Assembly: GCA_947459205.1 (NCBI GenBank)
Contig: CANHCR010000006.1
Location: 1-64,000 of the forward strand
Length of the DNA: 64,000 nucleotides
Direction of reading: 5' to 3'
Source: Caryophanales bacterium
Lineage (GTDB): Bacteria; Bacillota; Bacilli; Paenibacillales; CANHCR01
Both the position numbers and the translations under genes were made by a program. Positions 23,980 through 34,423 of the stretch are shown here, piece by piece; position 1 is the first letter of the stretch, and each line of letters opens with the position of its first letter. The notes beneath the pieces were generated by a model. The model searched no databases. It saw nothing but the letters and a program-made list of their open reading frames with translations, and was not told the DNA's origin.

Positions 23980-26376
23980 ATGTTTCAAGAATTGGACAAC
24001 GATTTATTAACGAAAGCTTACGAACTGGCACAACAGGGCAAAGTCGAAGCGGCTTTGTCTAGTTATGACGAAATTTTAAGTCATAAAGACCAGTTTTATT
24101 CGCATGCAGTCATACAAAAAGTCCAATTGCTTGAGCAGAGTGGTAAATATGATGAGGCGGTCGATGTATGTGACAGTGCATTGTTGCATGAGACGTATTA
24201 CAAGTATTTCGAATTAAAAGGCGACATATTCAAGCATGCCTTTGACCGAGTGGTCGAGGCCGAATCACTATACAAACAGGCACTAGCCTCACTGAAACAA
24301 TTACTTAACGAAAAAGAAAACTTGACGAACGTATTTTTATATATCGAAAAAGGAAATTTATTAATTAAATTAAACCAACATTTAGAAGCGATCGATGTAT
24401 TGACAACGGCCGAACAGTTAACAACAAATGTCGATGAACTCGCCGAAGTGTTTTTTAGTAAAGGGCTTTGTTATGAAGCGTGGGCGTCATTAATTGACGA
24501 CATGAATATTTATGAAAAAGCGCTCGAGGCATTTGAAAAAGCCCGCCGCCACGGCAAAACAGCCACGCAATATATCGAAGAACTGACGAATTTCATTCGC
24601 GTGCAGAAAAAGTTGCAGCAGCTTGAAAAGAAAATAGCCGAACACCCAGAAGTCGCAAAACATTATTTCGAGAAGGCGCAATTGCTATGGGAGATGCCGA
24701 ACGGCCTCAAACAGTATTATGAAATTGTGCAATTGCTAGATTTGGCCGAGCGACTCTCGAAATCTAACAAAGAAAAAGGCGACATTTGTTATTTGAGTTA
24801 TATGTATTTTAAGAAGAAAAAGGAATTGGATGCTGGACACAGTTTCTTTGATGATAAGGATACGCTGTCGAAGAAAATTGATTTGCTCAAAAAGGCCTTC
24901 AATTATTATAAACTTTGCAACAAAAAGGACAACGTCTCCTACGATACGGCGTACATTGCCAAACTATTAGCGAATTACTACGCACAGCTTGGTGATGAGA
25001 CGTTCAATTTGTATTTTTACAAACTGGCTCTCGACCATTACATTTTTGCTCGCGAACATTCGCTCGATCCGTTTTACGGGAACATTTTCAAAGATAGCGA
25101 GAGCGGCATTCGTGAAATGAAAGAAAAACTCGAGGGTTCAGAGTACGGTGAAGATGACCGCGACGCTCGTACTGTAGAGGGCATCCTTTATCAGTCCGTC
25201 GAGGAAGCGAATCAAGCGCGCAAAGAACTTGCTAGCGTAGAGCGTATTCGAGTCAGCATGAATCCTTCCAACTATGATAGTTTGATGAAAGCACTTGAGG
25301 CAGCGCAACAACTTACGCTAGAGACAAATGCCGGGCAAAAACTGCTCAAGGAAATTCAAACGAAGATTGATGAAATCGATCGCAAACGGACGCAACAAAA
25401 CAACGTCTTGCCGCAACTGGCTGACTTGGAAGATGAAGATTATTTCACTGCTGATGACGATGAACCGGACGTACACTACGATTTAGATTGGTCATATCCG
25501 GTTGACGATGACGATCGTTTTAGCGACGATGATTTTGAGGAAAATAGCATCATTGAAGACAATGACCAAGTCACCGATTATAATCAGAATCTGCAAATTC
25601 CGATGATTGAGGATGACGAATACGAGCGTTTCATCATCGATGAAAATAATCCGCTTATTCAAGAGGATTTGACCGCTATCGCACAAGTGTTACAAGGTGA
25701 GGAGTATAAACGAAACGAAGCCGTGGCGATTCGTTGCTTGAACCAATTGAGAATGATGAGTTTCAATACGCCAATCGGTGCGCAGTTTATCCACATACTA
25801 GAGCGAATCGTTGCTGATTTCGATTTGCGAGCACGAACGGTAAACGATATTATTTACGGCTCGCGTTATGAGGCACAGGAAATCATCGATGAAATGCTTG
25901 ACGGCCATCTTTGCGATTCGGAAATGGAGTTGCGCGAAGTGTTGCGTTTCCACGAGGTTGTCAATCGAGCGAAGCGCAGTCGACTTGATAACATCACACT
26001 ATTGAATACGATCGTCCCTGAATTAAATCGACTGAAGTTTAATAAAGAACTGTTAAAGCCATATCTCATTTCTTTGTTGGATGATAAAGGCAAGCGCGAG
26101 TTGCTCAGTCAGTTGTATAACCAGCAGGAGCGAGCCGAAATGAAAATGTCGACACAGATTGTTTTGTGGGCGCTGTTTTTCACGTTAAGTGTCGTACTCA
26201 TCACATTCTTTACCTTTATTGGATTGGTGCTTGTTGCGTTTGCTTATCCGTTTTACTTGTATATTCGTCGCGGTCAAGAGTATATGTGGAAATTTTTCAC
26301 CAACAATGGCACGATACCGGTAAGCAAATATGATGAATACTTTGCGCGACCGACGATTCGCTTCAAAAAATATTGA
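23980..26376 (+). CDS. Large TPR protein with acidic linker and C-terminal membrane segments
   Basis: 798 residues, not recognised as a named family. Residues 1-400 are helical with TPR-like repeats (AYELAQQGKVEAALSSYDEI, LLEQSGKYDEAVDVCDSAL, YEKALEAFEKA). A coiled-coil-like part follows, then a strongly acidic region around 480-560 (DDDEP, DDDDRFSDDDFEEN). A second helical region precedes two close hydrophobic segments near 725-765 (VLWALFFTLSVVLITFFTF and VLVAFAYPFYLYI), with about 35 residues after them. No signal peptide, so the large N-terminal part is cytoplasmic. It may be a scaffold at the membrane. The Shine-Dalgarno (GTGAG) is weak. A terminator follows. Confidence 0.75.
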   Translation: MFQELDNDLLTKAYELAQQGKVEAALSSYDEILSHKDQFYSHAVIQKVQLLEQSGKYDEAVDVCDSALLHETYYKYFELKGDIFKHAFDRVVEAESLYKQALASLKQLLNEKENLTNVFLYIEKGNLLIKLNQHLEAIDVLTTAEQLTTNVDELAEVFFSKGLCYEAWASLIDDMNIYEKALEAFEKARRHGKTATQYIEELTNFIRVQKKLQQLEKKIAEHPEVAKHYFEKAQLLWEMPNGLKQYYEIVQLLDLAERLSKSNKEKGDICYLSYMYFKKKKELDAGHSFFDDKDTLSKKIDLLKKAFNYYKLCNKKDNVSYDTAYIAKLLANYYAQLGDETFNLYFYKLALDHYIFAREHSLDPFYGNIFKDSESGIREMKEKLEGSEYGEDDRDARTVEGILYQSVEEANQARKELASVERIRVSMNPSNYDSLMKALEAAQQLTLETNAGQKLLKEIQTKIDEIDRKRTQQNNVLPQLADLEDEDYFTADDDEPDVHYDLDWSYPVDDDDRFSDDDFEENSIIEDNDQVTDYNQNLQIPMIEDDEYERFIIDENNPLIQEDLTAIAQVLQGEEYKRNEAVAIRCLNQLRMMSFNTPIGAQFIHILERIVADFDLRARTVNDIIYGSRYEAQEIIDEMLDGHLCDSEMELREVLRFHEVVNRAKRSRLDNITLLNTIVPELNRLKFNKELLKPYLISLLDDKGKRELLSQLYNQQERAEMKMSTQIVLWALFFTLSVVLITFFTFIGLVLVAFAYPFYLYIRRGQEYMWKFFTNNGTIPVSKYDEYFARPTIRFKKY

Positions 26377-26394
26377 TAAAATTTTGATAATAGC

Positions 26395-26419
26395 AAACGG
26401 GCATGATTGCCCGTTTTTT
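26395..26419 (+). terminator. Terminator after the TPR protein gene
   Basis: AAACGGGC / GCCCGTTT stem with a 6-nt loop and six T. Confidence 0.88.
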
Positions 26420-26455
26420 ATTTGTGAACATTTTGTGTCAATTGTTCTTAAATCA

Positions 26456-26485
26456 TTGAAATCGCTTACTCATTTGATTTACAAT
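26456..26485 (+). promoter_or_regulatory. Sigma-A promoter of the S-layer-type gene
   Basis: TTGAAA at 26456-26461, an 18-nt spacer, TACAAT at 26480-26485. Confidence 0.5.
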
Positions 26486-26551
26486 GTATCGTAGACTGCT
26501 ATATGTATCTACATATGAGGCTTTCACTTTATCGAAGGAGTGGTTTTTAGA

Positions 26552-29500
26552 ATGGCAAAATGGAAAGCGCACTGCGCTAGATGGCTCGCAGTACTTATGG
26601 TACTGAACCTTTTGCTTGTACCGGGCGTGTCAGCGAATACTGGAAGTTTTTCGCACACGATCGACATGACAAAGAACGACAATGATTTTAATGCTGAAAA
26701 GACGGCGGGTAACACTGCGAACGAAACGTTCAGCACATCGACTGCCAATAACTTCGCCTATGTGACATGGGATGCGACTAATATCTATTTGGGGTATGCC
26801 TCTCCTGATATCTCACATGTGAATAACAGCAATGCATCAGATAAGTGGGTCATTGCTTATTTTGGTGTGCCTGGTGCAACCGGCACAACGACTACGGGTA
26901 TTAACTATAAAGGTCAGCAACCTGGTTTGCCTTTTGAAGCGAAATATCATCTTCGTTTTAAAACTGGAAACAACAATTACACTTCTTTAGAGATCTATAA
27001 CGGCACTACTTGGACATTTTCAAAAGAGTATAAGTGGACGACCGACATGCAACGTAACACTACGTCTAGTCCAACTTTTTGGAAAATCAAAATTCCGCGT
27101 GCTGATTTGGGCTTAACTTCTGCAAAATCGTTTCAATTCGCAATGAGCATGTTGTTCGAGGTTAACAATGGTGGCTCGATGTGGGGCGCTTTGCCAAGTG
27201 ATAGTTTTGCGAATGCCGATAGTACAAAAAACGGTGATGGATTCGATCGCGACTTCGCTTCATTCTATGAATTCGATTTGCAGTCAGTGAATACAGCAGC
27301 TGCAGGACAAGTCTATGCTTATAATTTCAAGGCTACCAGTGCTACGTTCGAGACGGCTTCCTTCTCGTTTGCAGAACAGACAGGTGCTACTTCAGTTGCC
27401 ATTCAACAGTCTATCGATAACGGTGTGACATGGACACCTTCTACTACATCAAGCGCTCTCGATGCAACTTCCAAGACAGCGACAGTCACTGGTTTGAACG
27501 AATCGACGAAATATAAATTTCGTCTTGTTGTGACTGGCGGGTCGACAGCGGGTTCATCGACGATTGCAAATGTGACGACAGTTGCTGCGCCGCCGGATAC
27601 GGTTGCTCCATCGGTACCAGCCGGTGTTACTGCTAATTCGGTAACGGCAACAAGTGCGGTCATTACATGGACGCCGTCGACAGATAATCGGGCAGTTAAG
27701 GAATATGAAGTATATAACGGGAATACGTTGCTTGGCACGGTGTCTAGCGCAAGCTATACGATGTCAGGCTTAACTGAGTTCAGTTCTTATAGCGTGACCG
27801 TAAAAGCGAAGGATGCGGCTGGTAACACTTCGGCTGCTAGCACTGCGCTTAGTTTCAAAACGAAAGATGTGACTGCACCTTCGGTTCCATCGAATGTGAC
27901 GAGTGCAGATTTGACAGCAACCGGGTTTGAAATTGCATGGACCGCATCTACGGATAATGATGCTGTGGCAGGTTACGAAGTGTCGCTCAACGATACGGTC
28001 GTTGCAACAGTGACGAATACATCCTATGTATTCACAGGTCTAACACCTGCAACTTCTTATTCTGTGAGTGTGAAAGCAAAGGATGCAGCAGGCAATATAT
28101 CAGCGGCGACTTCTGCATTGACAGTATCGACACCGGCGCAAGAAGAAACGGAAGCGCCGACAGCACCGACGAATCTAGGATCTTCTGATAAGACAACAAC
28201 TGGATTCAAAGTAACGTGGACATCGTCGACTGATAATGTTGGAGTTACTGCTTACGAAGTTTATAATGATGGAGTGCTTGTCACAAAAACGCCTGAAACG
28301 TCATACGTTTTCTCGGGGTTAAAAGACAGCACAGCATACAAAATTACGGTGAAAGCAAGAGATGCAGCAGGTAATGTGTCTGTTGCAAGTTCAGAATTAA
28401 GTGTATCCACAAACGATGGTACGGTGCCAACAGTGCCAGTTGGTGTGGCGTCTTCCGCTGTGACAGCGACTGGATTTGGCATCTCATGGACCGCTTCGAC
28501 AGACAACGTCGGCGTGACTGGTTACGAAATTTACAAAAATGGGACGCTCGTAGATACTGTTTTTGCTACAACGTACTCTTTCACGGGTCTAACCGATGCA
28601 ACGAAATATACAATTACGATCAAGGCTAAAGATGCTGACGGCAACGTGTCTGGCGCAAGTACTGCACTTGATGTGACGACACTCGATGCTACACCTCCTG
28701 CATCACCAACTCAATTGGTATCATCAGATATCAGTTCGAATGGCTTTAAAGTAAGTTGGAAAGCAGCAACTGATAATGTAGCTGTTAGCGGATATGAAAT
28801 TTTGCAAAACGGCACGAAAGTAGCAGAGAGCAAATCGCTTGCTTACACATTTAGTGGATTGGCTAAAGGCACCGCATACGATGTGACAGTCGTCGCGGTG
28901 GATGCGGCTGGTAACAAGTCTGCACCAAGCACAGCTTTGTCCGTTGCGACAGAAAACAAAAACGAAGTCATTATTTTCTATAAAAAAGGTTTGGAAAATC
29001 CTTATATCCACTATCAACCAGAAGGTGGAAGTTGGACAACGGCTCCGGGGATTAAAATTCCGCACAGCGGGGTCGCTGGCTACCACAAAATTAAGATTGA
29101 TTTAGGTGCTGCTAGTAAAATGACAGCAGTGTTCAATAACAACGGGGCTGATTGGGATAATAATGCAGGGAAGAACTACTCGTTCAATACGGGCACGTAC
29201 ACGTTTGTTCCTGCTGTTGGTGGTGGCACGATTACTGCCGGAGAACCTGATCTGAGTGCGTTTAACTGGGTCACGATTTACTACAAGAAAGGATTCAGCA
29301 CACCATTTATTCACTTCCAACCTGAGAAAGGTACTTGGACTACATCGCCAGGAGAACAGTTGGTTGAGAGTGAATTCAAAAATCATAACAAGATTGTCAT
29401 TCCAGTTAGTAAAGAAGCGACGAAGTTAACTGCTGCATTTAATAATGGTGGCACGACATGGGATAGCAATAGCGAGAAAAATTACTCGTTTGATTGGGGC

Positions 29501-32500
29501 ACAAAAACAAATCCAGTATTCACCTACGTAGCAGGTCAAAATAATCAAGCCGGTACGATGACTGCAGAAGCGCCGGACAGTGTTCCGCCATCTGTTCCGT
29601 CAGGATTTGTTTCCTCGGCTGTACAAAAAAATGCATTCACTGTGACTTGGACAGCTGCAACGGACAACTCAGGCAAAATAGCTGGTTATGATGTATATCT
29701 TGATGGTGCAAAAGTTGCCACATCAACGATACCAACTTATTCGTTTACAGGACTATCGGATAGCACTGCATATAACGTTCAAGTTGCTGCTGTAGATGAG
29801 AACGGCAATACTTCAGCGCTTAGCGCACCGTTCGAAACGGTAACAGCGGACATTAAAGCGCCGACTACACCGACTGCATTGAAAGCATCAGATATTAAAG
29901 TGGATGGATTTACAGTAACTTGGACAGCGTCTACGGATAATATCAAAGTAGCCGAGTACGAAGTGTATCGTGATAGCACACTTGTCGATAAAACAGCGAC
30001 TGCTAGTTACACTTTAACTTCACTTGCTCAAAATATAACGTACCAAATTACGGTTGTGGCTGTAGACTTGGCCGGCAACAAATCTCCTGCGAGTGTGGCT
30101 CTTTCGGTCAAGACATCGGAAACGACACCTCCGACTGTTCCTAGCGAATTATCATCAAGTCAGATCAAAACGACCTCTTTCGTACTAAGTTGGACGAAGT
30201 CGACCGATAACGCTGCTGTGAAAGAATACGAACTATATTTGAATGACGTAAAGGTAGCGACTGTAGTAGCAGAATCTTATGCATATATTGGTTTAAATCC
30301 GGATACAACGTACTCAGTTGCGGTAAAAGCAATCGACGTGAACGGTAATGTCTCAGCGCTCAGCGATGCGCTTAATGTGAAGACAATCGCTTCCGTTGAA
30401 ACAATTCCTCCTAGTGTGCCAACAGCGGTTCAAGCGAGCAATGTTACCACAACATCGTTAAACGTAACGTGGACTGCCTCGACCGACAATGTAGGCGTAA
30501 CGGGCTATGAAGTTTATGTAGATGGCAAATTGGTCGGTAGCAGTGCAACGACTGTATTCAATGTGACTGGATTGAAACAAAATACGGTATATGCGATAAC
30601 AGTCATCGCGATTGATGACGCTGGCAATCGCTCAGTGGCTAGCACACCTATCAACGTGACAACGGCTGACGGTGAAGCGCCGACGGCACCAACCGGCATG
30701 AAATCATCAGCGATTACGAACAATAGTTTCAAAGTAGAGTGGACAGCTGCAACGGATAATGTTGCTGTAAAAGAATATGAAGTTTATCGTAGCGGTCAAT
30801 TGCTGACGAAAACAACAGCGACAGAATATGAATTCGTGGGCTTGGTAAGTAATGTCACCTTCGCGATTACTGTGATTGCAGTTGATGCAGCAGGTAATAA
30901 GTCTGTGGCTAGTGAACCGTTAGCTGTGAAAACATTAGGCAACAAAACGTATGCCAATACCATCTCGTTTGCCGATAATAAGAATACATTCTTCTTAGAC
31001 GATCATCCGGATAAATCGAAAAATGAAACGTTCCGTCACCCGGGCGATAAAACAGTCGGTCATATTACATGGGACGACAATTTCATCTATCTCGGTTATC
31101 AATCCGATGATCTGGCTCATGTTAGTAGTGCGACAGAGAGTAAGTGGCTAATCGCTTACTTTGGTGTTCCAGGTGTCAAAGGTACATTTAACGGTGTTGA
31201 ATATACTGGTCAACAACCGAAACTTCCGTTCGAAGCCAAATATCATTTCCGTTTCCAAGCAGGCAATCAAAATTACTCCTCGCTTGAAGTGTATGATGGC
31301 TCCGAGTGGAAACGTTCAAAAGTTCTGAACTGGAATACCAACATCATTCGCGATGCGTTGGCGAAACCGGTATTTGTAAAAGTGAGAATTGCGCGTGCGG
31401 ATTTGGGCTTGACGGAAGGCACTACGTTGCAAGCAGTCATGGGTATGGTGTATGAGGCGCCGACCAATGGTTCCATGTGGGGTTCTGTACCGTCCGATGC
31501 GATTCCAACTGCTGGATTTGATAAAGATTTTGAAACGTTCTACGAGTTCGATTTGACATCGGAAAAATCGGCACCAGCAGCACAGGTGTTCAACTATGGT
31601 TTGAAAGTAACGAATGCAGCAGCTACGACAGCAACGTTTGCATTCAACGCTTCGACCGGAGCGACTTCGATTCAGTTGCATTACTCATCTGATTTGGGCA
31701 AAACTTGGATTATTGGTACCTTGAGTCAGCCGTTAAATGCTAATTCGACGGTTGCAACGGTAACTGGTTTGACACCAGAAACGAACTATCGCTTCAGAAT
31801 GGTCGTAGTTGGCGGTGTCAATGAAGGTTCTTCCGCCGTAGTAGCGCTCAAAACAAACGTGGCGCCAGATGAGCAACCGCCGTCAGCACCATCAGAGTTG
31901 GCAGCTAATGAGATCACACAAACTTCGATTAAACTAAGTTGGACCGAGCCATCCGATAACGTTGGCGTTGCAAAATATGAAATTTTCAATGGGGGCGTAA
32001 AAGTCGGCGAGAGCACGACAAATTCGTTCGCAGTTTCTGGTTTGACGGAAAATACGGAGTATAGTTTCACGATTGTCGCATTTGATGCAGCGGGCAACAA
32101 ATCGGCAAACAGTGAAATTTTAAAAGTGAAGACGCTCGCAGCTCCTGCAACCGTCCTTATTTTCTACAAAAAAGGATTCAGTTCGCCGTATATCTCTTAT
32201 AAAATTGGCGATGCTCCACGCATTGAATCTCCAGGTCTTGCATTAACAACGAGCGATCTATACAACGGCTATTCGACGATTACGGTTCTCCTAGGTGAAT
32301 CGGTCTCGCTGAATGCAATGTTCAATAACGGCACTGGTGATGTAACGAAGTGGGACAGCAATAGTAACAACGGCTACACGTTCACAAAAGGAACGTACAC
32401 CTTTGTACCAAACGAGAATGGTGGCGCTGGAACAATCATAACGGGCATACCAGACATCGAAGCCCCTATTTCACCGGTTGATTTGGAAGTTGAAACTCGC

Positions 32501-33976
32501 ACAGAAAATTCGCTGAAGTTAAAATGGAAAGCAGCTACCGACAATGTGGCAGTTACCTCTTACGTCGTATACCGAGACAATGTGAAAATTGCTACGGTCA
32601 ACGAACCATCATTTACAGACACTAGTTTGGTGAAAGATACGTATTACTCCTATAAGATTATTGCGCGTGACGCGATGTACAATGCTTCGCCACCGAGCAA
32701 GGAGCTGCGCGTGTCGATGAACGATTCGTTGTTCGAAAAAATCGATCGGACTACGCAACTTACTTCGACGACAGCGATCTTCGATAGTGCGAAATTGATT
32801 GAAAAAATGGACAAAGAATCAATCACGGTTGCTTTGACTGAAGAAAAACCGGTCGTTCGTCAAATCCGTTTTGAAATTCCGGCGCTAGCGCTACAAACAA
32901 TCGCTGCAAAAAATCCAGACCGTGTGCTTACTTTGCAAACTAGTTTTGGAACGATGCAGTTGCCAGTAAGTGCGTTGCAATTGTCATCAATCGCTGGTCG
33001 TGTCGGTACGTTGGTGAAAAATCTTAAAATTGTGGTCATCATCAAGCGCACAGATCTCACGGTGAACAATGAATTGAAATCAATGTTGGCTACGCAAGGT
33101 TCGACGATGGTTATCGATTCTGTAGAGTACAGATTATTCGGTGAATCGACAGACATCAATAAAAAACCGTTCGAAATTATGGACTTCCCAATGGTTAAAA
33201 AGTTGTCCACTGATCCGCAACAATACCATTACTTGACGCGTGAGATTGAGTTGCCGCGTGATGTTGTATTATCGAGAGCAACAGTACTTGCATACAATCC
33301 ATTGAGCAAGAAGACCCAGTTCGTACCAGCTGTGTTCGAAAAACGTGCAGATTTGCAAGTAGTTGTAATCAAAGCGCCAATCAACATGGTATTCGCCGTC
33401 GTGGAGACGAGAAGAACATTTAGAGACGTCATTCGTGATAAAGCGGATATCGAAATGCTTGCTAACAAAGGCATTGTTCGCGGTACGACAGATACGACAT
33501 TCAGCCCTACTGTAACGGTAAAACGCGGACAGTTTGCAGCACTCCTTGTACGCGCGCTTGGTTTGGAAGAAGATGCGAAAGCGGCAAACTTCAAAGATGT
33601 TGCAGTGAATCATCCGTTCGCAGGTGTGATCGGAACGGCATCGAAGACAGGACTTGTAAAAGGCTCGACAGACGGAAGATTCAATCCGAATGCAGAAATT
33701 ACAAACTCAGAGATGGCAATCATGCTTGAGCGTGCTGCAACGTATGCAGGTAAACCGATTTCTGTAACACCTGTTCGAATCAGTCAATTGTTGGCAGGCT
33801 TCGCTGATCGCAATTTGATTCAGTCGTGGGCGACTACATCCGTGGCGAAAGCGATGGAAGCAGGCATCGTCAAACCTGCAGTACGTTTCAATCCGACTGC
33901 GAAAGTAACGCGCGCTGAGGCAACAATTATGCTCAAACGTATGCTGGAGTACATTGACTTTATTAATAAGCCTTAA
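26552..33976 (+). CDS. Giant S-layer-anchored protein with FN3 repeats and starch-binding-like modules
   Basis: 2474 residues from ATG 26552 (GAAGGAG upstream). A signal peptide ends near GVSA. Order: a CBM9/DOMON-like beta domain (about 30-247), a divergent FN3, five FN3 domains, two CBM25/26-like starch-binding modules (about 805-1008; IYYKKG, PGEQL, FNNGG, WDSNS), five FN3, a second CBM9/DOMON-like domain (1467-1670), a divergent FN3, one FN3, a third starch-binding-like module, one FN3, a linker, and three SLH domains (2287-2473). SLH domains hold proteins on pyruvylated cell-wall polymers. No catalytic domain is visible, so it may catch starch or glucan at the surface for enzymes such as the pullulanase. 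The whole module set looks duplicated inside the gene. Confidence 0.88.
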   Translation: MAKWKAHCARWLAVLMVLNLLLVPGVSANTGSFSHTIDMTKNDNDFNAEKTAGNTANETFSTSTANNFAYVTWDATNIYLGYASPDISHVNNSNASDKWVIAYFGVPGATGTTTTGINYKGQQPGLPFEAKYHLRFKTGNNNYTSLEIYNGTTWTFSKEYKWTTDMQRNTTSSPTFWKIKIPRADLGLTSAKSFQFAMSMLFEVNNGGSMWGALPSDSFANADSTKNGDGFDRDFASFYEFDLQSVNTAAAGQVYAYNFKATSATFETASFSFAEQTGATSVAIQQSIDNGVTWTPSTTSSALDATSKTATVTGLNESTKYKFRLVVTGGSTAGSSTIANVTTVAAPPDTVAPSVPAGVTANSVTATSAVITWTPSTDNRAVKEYEVYNGNTLLGTVSSASYTMSGLTEFSSYSVTVKAKDAAGNTSAASTALSFKTKDVTAPSVPSNVTSADLTATGFEIAWTASTDNDAVAGYEVSLNDTVVATVTNTSYVFTGLTPATSYSVSVKAKDAAGNISAATSALTVSTPAQEETEAPTAPTNLGSSDKTTTGFKVTWTSSTDNVGVTAYEVYNDGVLVTKTPETSYVFSGLKDSTAYKITVKARDAAGNVSVASSELSVSTNDGTVPTVPVGVASSAVTATGFGISWTASTDNVGVTGYEIYKNGTLVDTVFATTYSFTGLTDATKYTITIKAKDADGNVSGASTALDVTTLDATPPASPTQLVSSDISSNGFKVSWKAATDNVAVSGYEILQNGTKVAESKSLAYTFSGLAKGTAYDVTVVAVDAAGNKSAPSTALSVATENKNEVIIFYKKGLENPYIHYQPEGGSWTTAPGIKIPHSGVAGYHKIKIDLGAASKMTAVFNNNGADWDNNAGKNYSFNTGTYTFVPAVGGGTITAGEPDLSAFNWVTIYYKKGFSTPFIHFQPEKGTWTTSPGEQLVESEFKNHNKIVIPVSKEATKLTAAFNNGGTTWDSNSEKNYSFDWGTKTNPVFTYVAGQNNQAGTMTAEAPDSVPPSVPSGFVSSAVQKNAFTVTWTAATDNSGKIAGYDVYLDGAKVATSTIPTYSFTGLSDSTAYNVQVAAVDENGNTSALSAPFETVTADIKAPTTPTALKASDIKVDGFTVTWTASTDNIKVAEYEVYRDSTLVDKTATASYTLTSLAQNITYQITVVAVDLAGNKSPASVALSVKTSETTPPTVPSELSSSQIKTTSFVLSWTKSTDNAAVKEYELYLNDVKVATVVAESYAYIGLNPDTTYSVAVKAIDVNGNVSALSDALNVKTIASVETIPPSVPTAVQASNVTTTSLNVTWTASTDNVGVTGYEVYVDGKLVGSSATTVFNVTGLKQNTVYAITVIAIDDAGNRSVASTPINVTTADGEAPTAPTGMKSSAITNNSFKVEWTAATDNVAVKEYEVYRSGQLLTKTTATEYEFVGLVSNVTFAITVIAVDAAGNKSVASEPLAVKTLGNKTYANTISFADNKNTFFLDDHPDKSKNETFRHPGDKTVGHITWDDNFIYLGYQSDDLAHVSSATESKWLIAYFGVPGVKGTFNGVEYTGQQPKLPFEAKYHFRFQAGNQNYSSLEVYDGSEWKRSKVLNWNTNIIRDALAKPVFVKVRIARADLGLTEGTTLQAVMGMVYEAPTNGSMWGSVPSDAIPTAGFDKDFETFYEFDLTSEKSAPAAQVFNYGLKVTNAAATTATFAFNASTGATSIQLHYSSDLGKTWIIGTLSQPLNANSTVATVTGLTPETNYRFRMVVVGGVNEGSSAVVALKTNVAPDEQPPSAPSELAANEITQTSIKLSWTEPSDNVGVAKYEIFNGGVKVGESTTNSFAVSGLTENTEYSFTIVAFDAAGNKSANSEILKVKTLAAPATVLIFYKKGFSSPYISYKIGDAPRIESPGLALTTSDLYNGYSTITVLLGESVSLNAMFNNGTGDVTKWDSNSNNGYTFTKGTYTFVPNENGGAGTIITGIPDIEAPISPVDLEVETRTENSLKLKWKAATDNVAVTSYVVYRDNVKIATVNEPSFTDTSLVKDTYYSYKIIARDAMYNASPPSKELRVSMNDSLFEKIDRTTQLTSTTAIFDSAKLIEKMDKESITVALTEEKPVVRQIRFEIPALALQTIAAKNPDRVLTLQTSFGTMQLPVSALQLSSIAGRVGTLVKNLKIVVIIKRTDLTVNNELKSMLATQGSTMVIDSVEYRLFGESTDINKKPFEIMDFPMVKKLSTDPQQYHYLTREIELPRDVVLSRATVLAYNPLSKKTQFVPAVFEKRADLQVVVIKAPINMVFAVVETRRTFRDVIRDKADIEMLANKGIVRGTTDTTFSPTVTVKRGQFAALLVRALGLEEDAKAANFKDVAVNHPFAGVIGTASKTGLVKGSTDGRFNPNAEITNSEMAIMLERAATYAGKPISVTPVRISQLLAGFADRNLIQSWATTSVAKAMEAGIVKPAVRFNPTAKVTRAEATIMLKRMLEYIDFINKP
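28966..29575 (+). other. Tandem CBM25/26-like starch-binding modules 1 and 2
   Basis: Two adjacent repeats inside the S-layer-type gene, each with YKKG, a P(Y/F)IH(Y/F)QP strand, WTT(A/S)PG, FNN(N/G)G, a WD-Asn pair, and a KNYSF strand. These are the marks of CBM25/26-type starch-binding modules. Confidence 0.65.
32150..32450 (+). other. CBM25/26-like starch-binding module 3
   Basis: A third copy in the same gene (FYKKGFSSPYISY, SPGLALT, FNNGTGD, WDSNSNNGYTF). It lacks the Trp-Thr-Thr of the first two copies. Confidence 0.6.
33410..33970 (+). other. Three SLH domains
   Basis: Three S-layer homology repeats at the C-terminus: FRDVIRDKADIEMLANKGIVRGTTD, FKDVAVNHPFAGVIGTASKTGLVKGSTD and a third, more divergent one (FADRNLIQSWATTSVAKAMEAG), with the typical Phe-x-Pro and RAE/RGQ elements. 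Confidence 0.88.
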
Positions 33977-34001
33977 TCATTGATAGAAGGGGAGGATCGA
34001 A

Positions 34002-34352
34002 ATGTCAGTCAACATTAAAGAATTGCTTACGATTGATGATTGGGCTGCTTGTTTGGAAGATTCTTATGAATCCCCGCAGTTGCTTATCAAACATAGTACG
34101 GCCTGCCCGATTAGTGCAGAAGCGCTGAAAGAATTTAAAATCTATACGCAACAAGCGAAGCGTTCACTGCAGTTCGCGCTCGTCATGGTCATCGAGACGC
34201 GTCCAGTTTCGAATGAGATTGCGGCGGAAACACATGTGAAGCATGAATCCCCACAAGTGTTGTTGATTCGAGACCAAGAAGTACTATGGCACACTTCCCA
34301 CTGGAATATTACAGTGGAGAAGCTGGAGCAGGAGATTAACTCTAGAATTTAA
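34002..34352 (+). CDS. ytxJ: YtxJ-type bacillithiol system protein
   Basis: 116 residues, a thioredoxin-like monothiol protein. KHSTACPIS holds the single active Cys; VIETRPVSNEIA, HESPQVLLI and SHWNIT complete the YtxJ (DUF2847) signature. YtxJ-type proteins are thought to remove bacillithiol from mixed disulfides, a bacilliredoxin-like function. The start ATG has GGGGAGG upstream. It lies 25 bp after the S-layer-type gene and may be co-transcribed with it. A terminator follows. Its presence implies that the cell makes bacillithiol. Confidence 0.88.
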   Translation: MSVNIKELLTIDDWAACLEDSYESPQLLIKHSTACPISAEALKEFKIYTQQAKRSLQFALVMVIETRPVSNEIAAETHVKHESPQVLLIRDQEVLWHTSHWNITVEKLEQEINSRI

Positions 34353-34372
34353 TAAGGTAGCACGAAATAGCG

Positions 34373-34407
34373 AAAACCCGGAGCGCGATTATGCACTCCG
34401 GGTTTTT
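34373..34407. terminator. Bidirectional terminator between ytxJ and the carotenoid locus
   Basis: AAAACCCGGAG pairs with CTCCGGGTTTT, with A/T tracts on both sides, between convergent genes. Confidence 0.88.
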
Positions 34408-34423
34408 GTATGGCATGTATGAC

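Noticed and set aside
27590-32720. Spaced repeats that could suggest a CRISPR or DNA repeat array
   Set aside because: The periodicity is about 270-290 bp and encodes FN3 domains; there are no short identical repeats with unique spacers.
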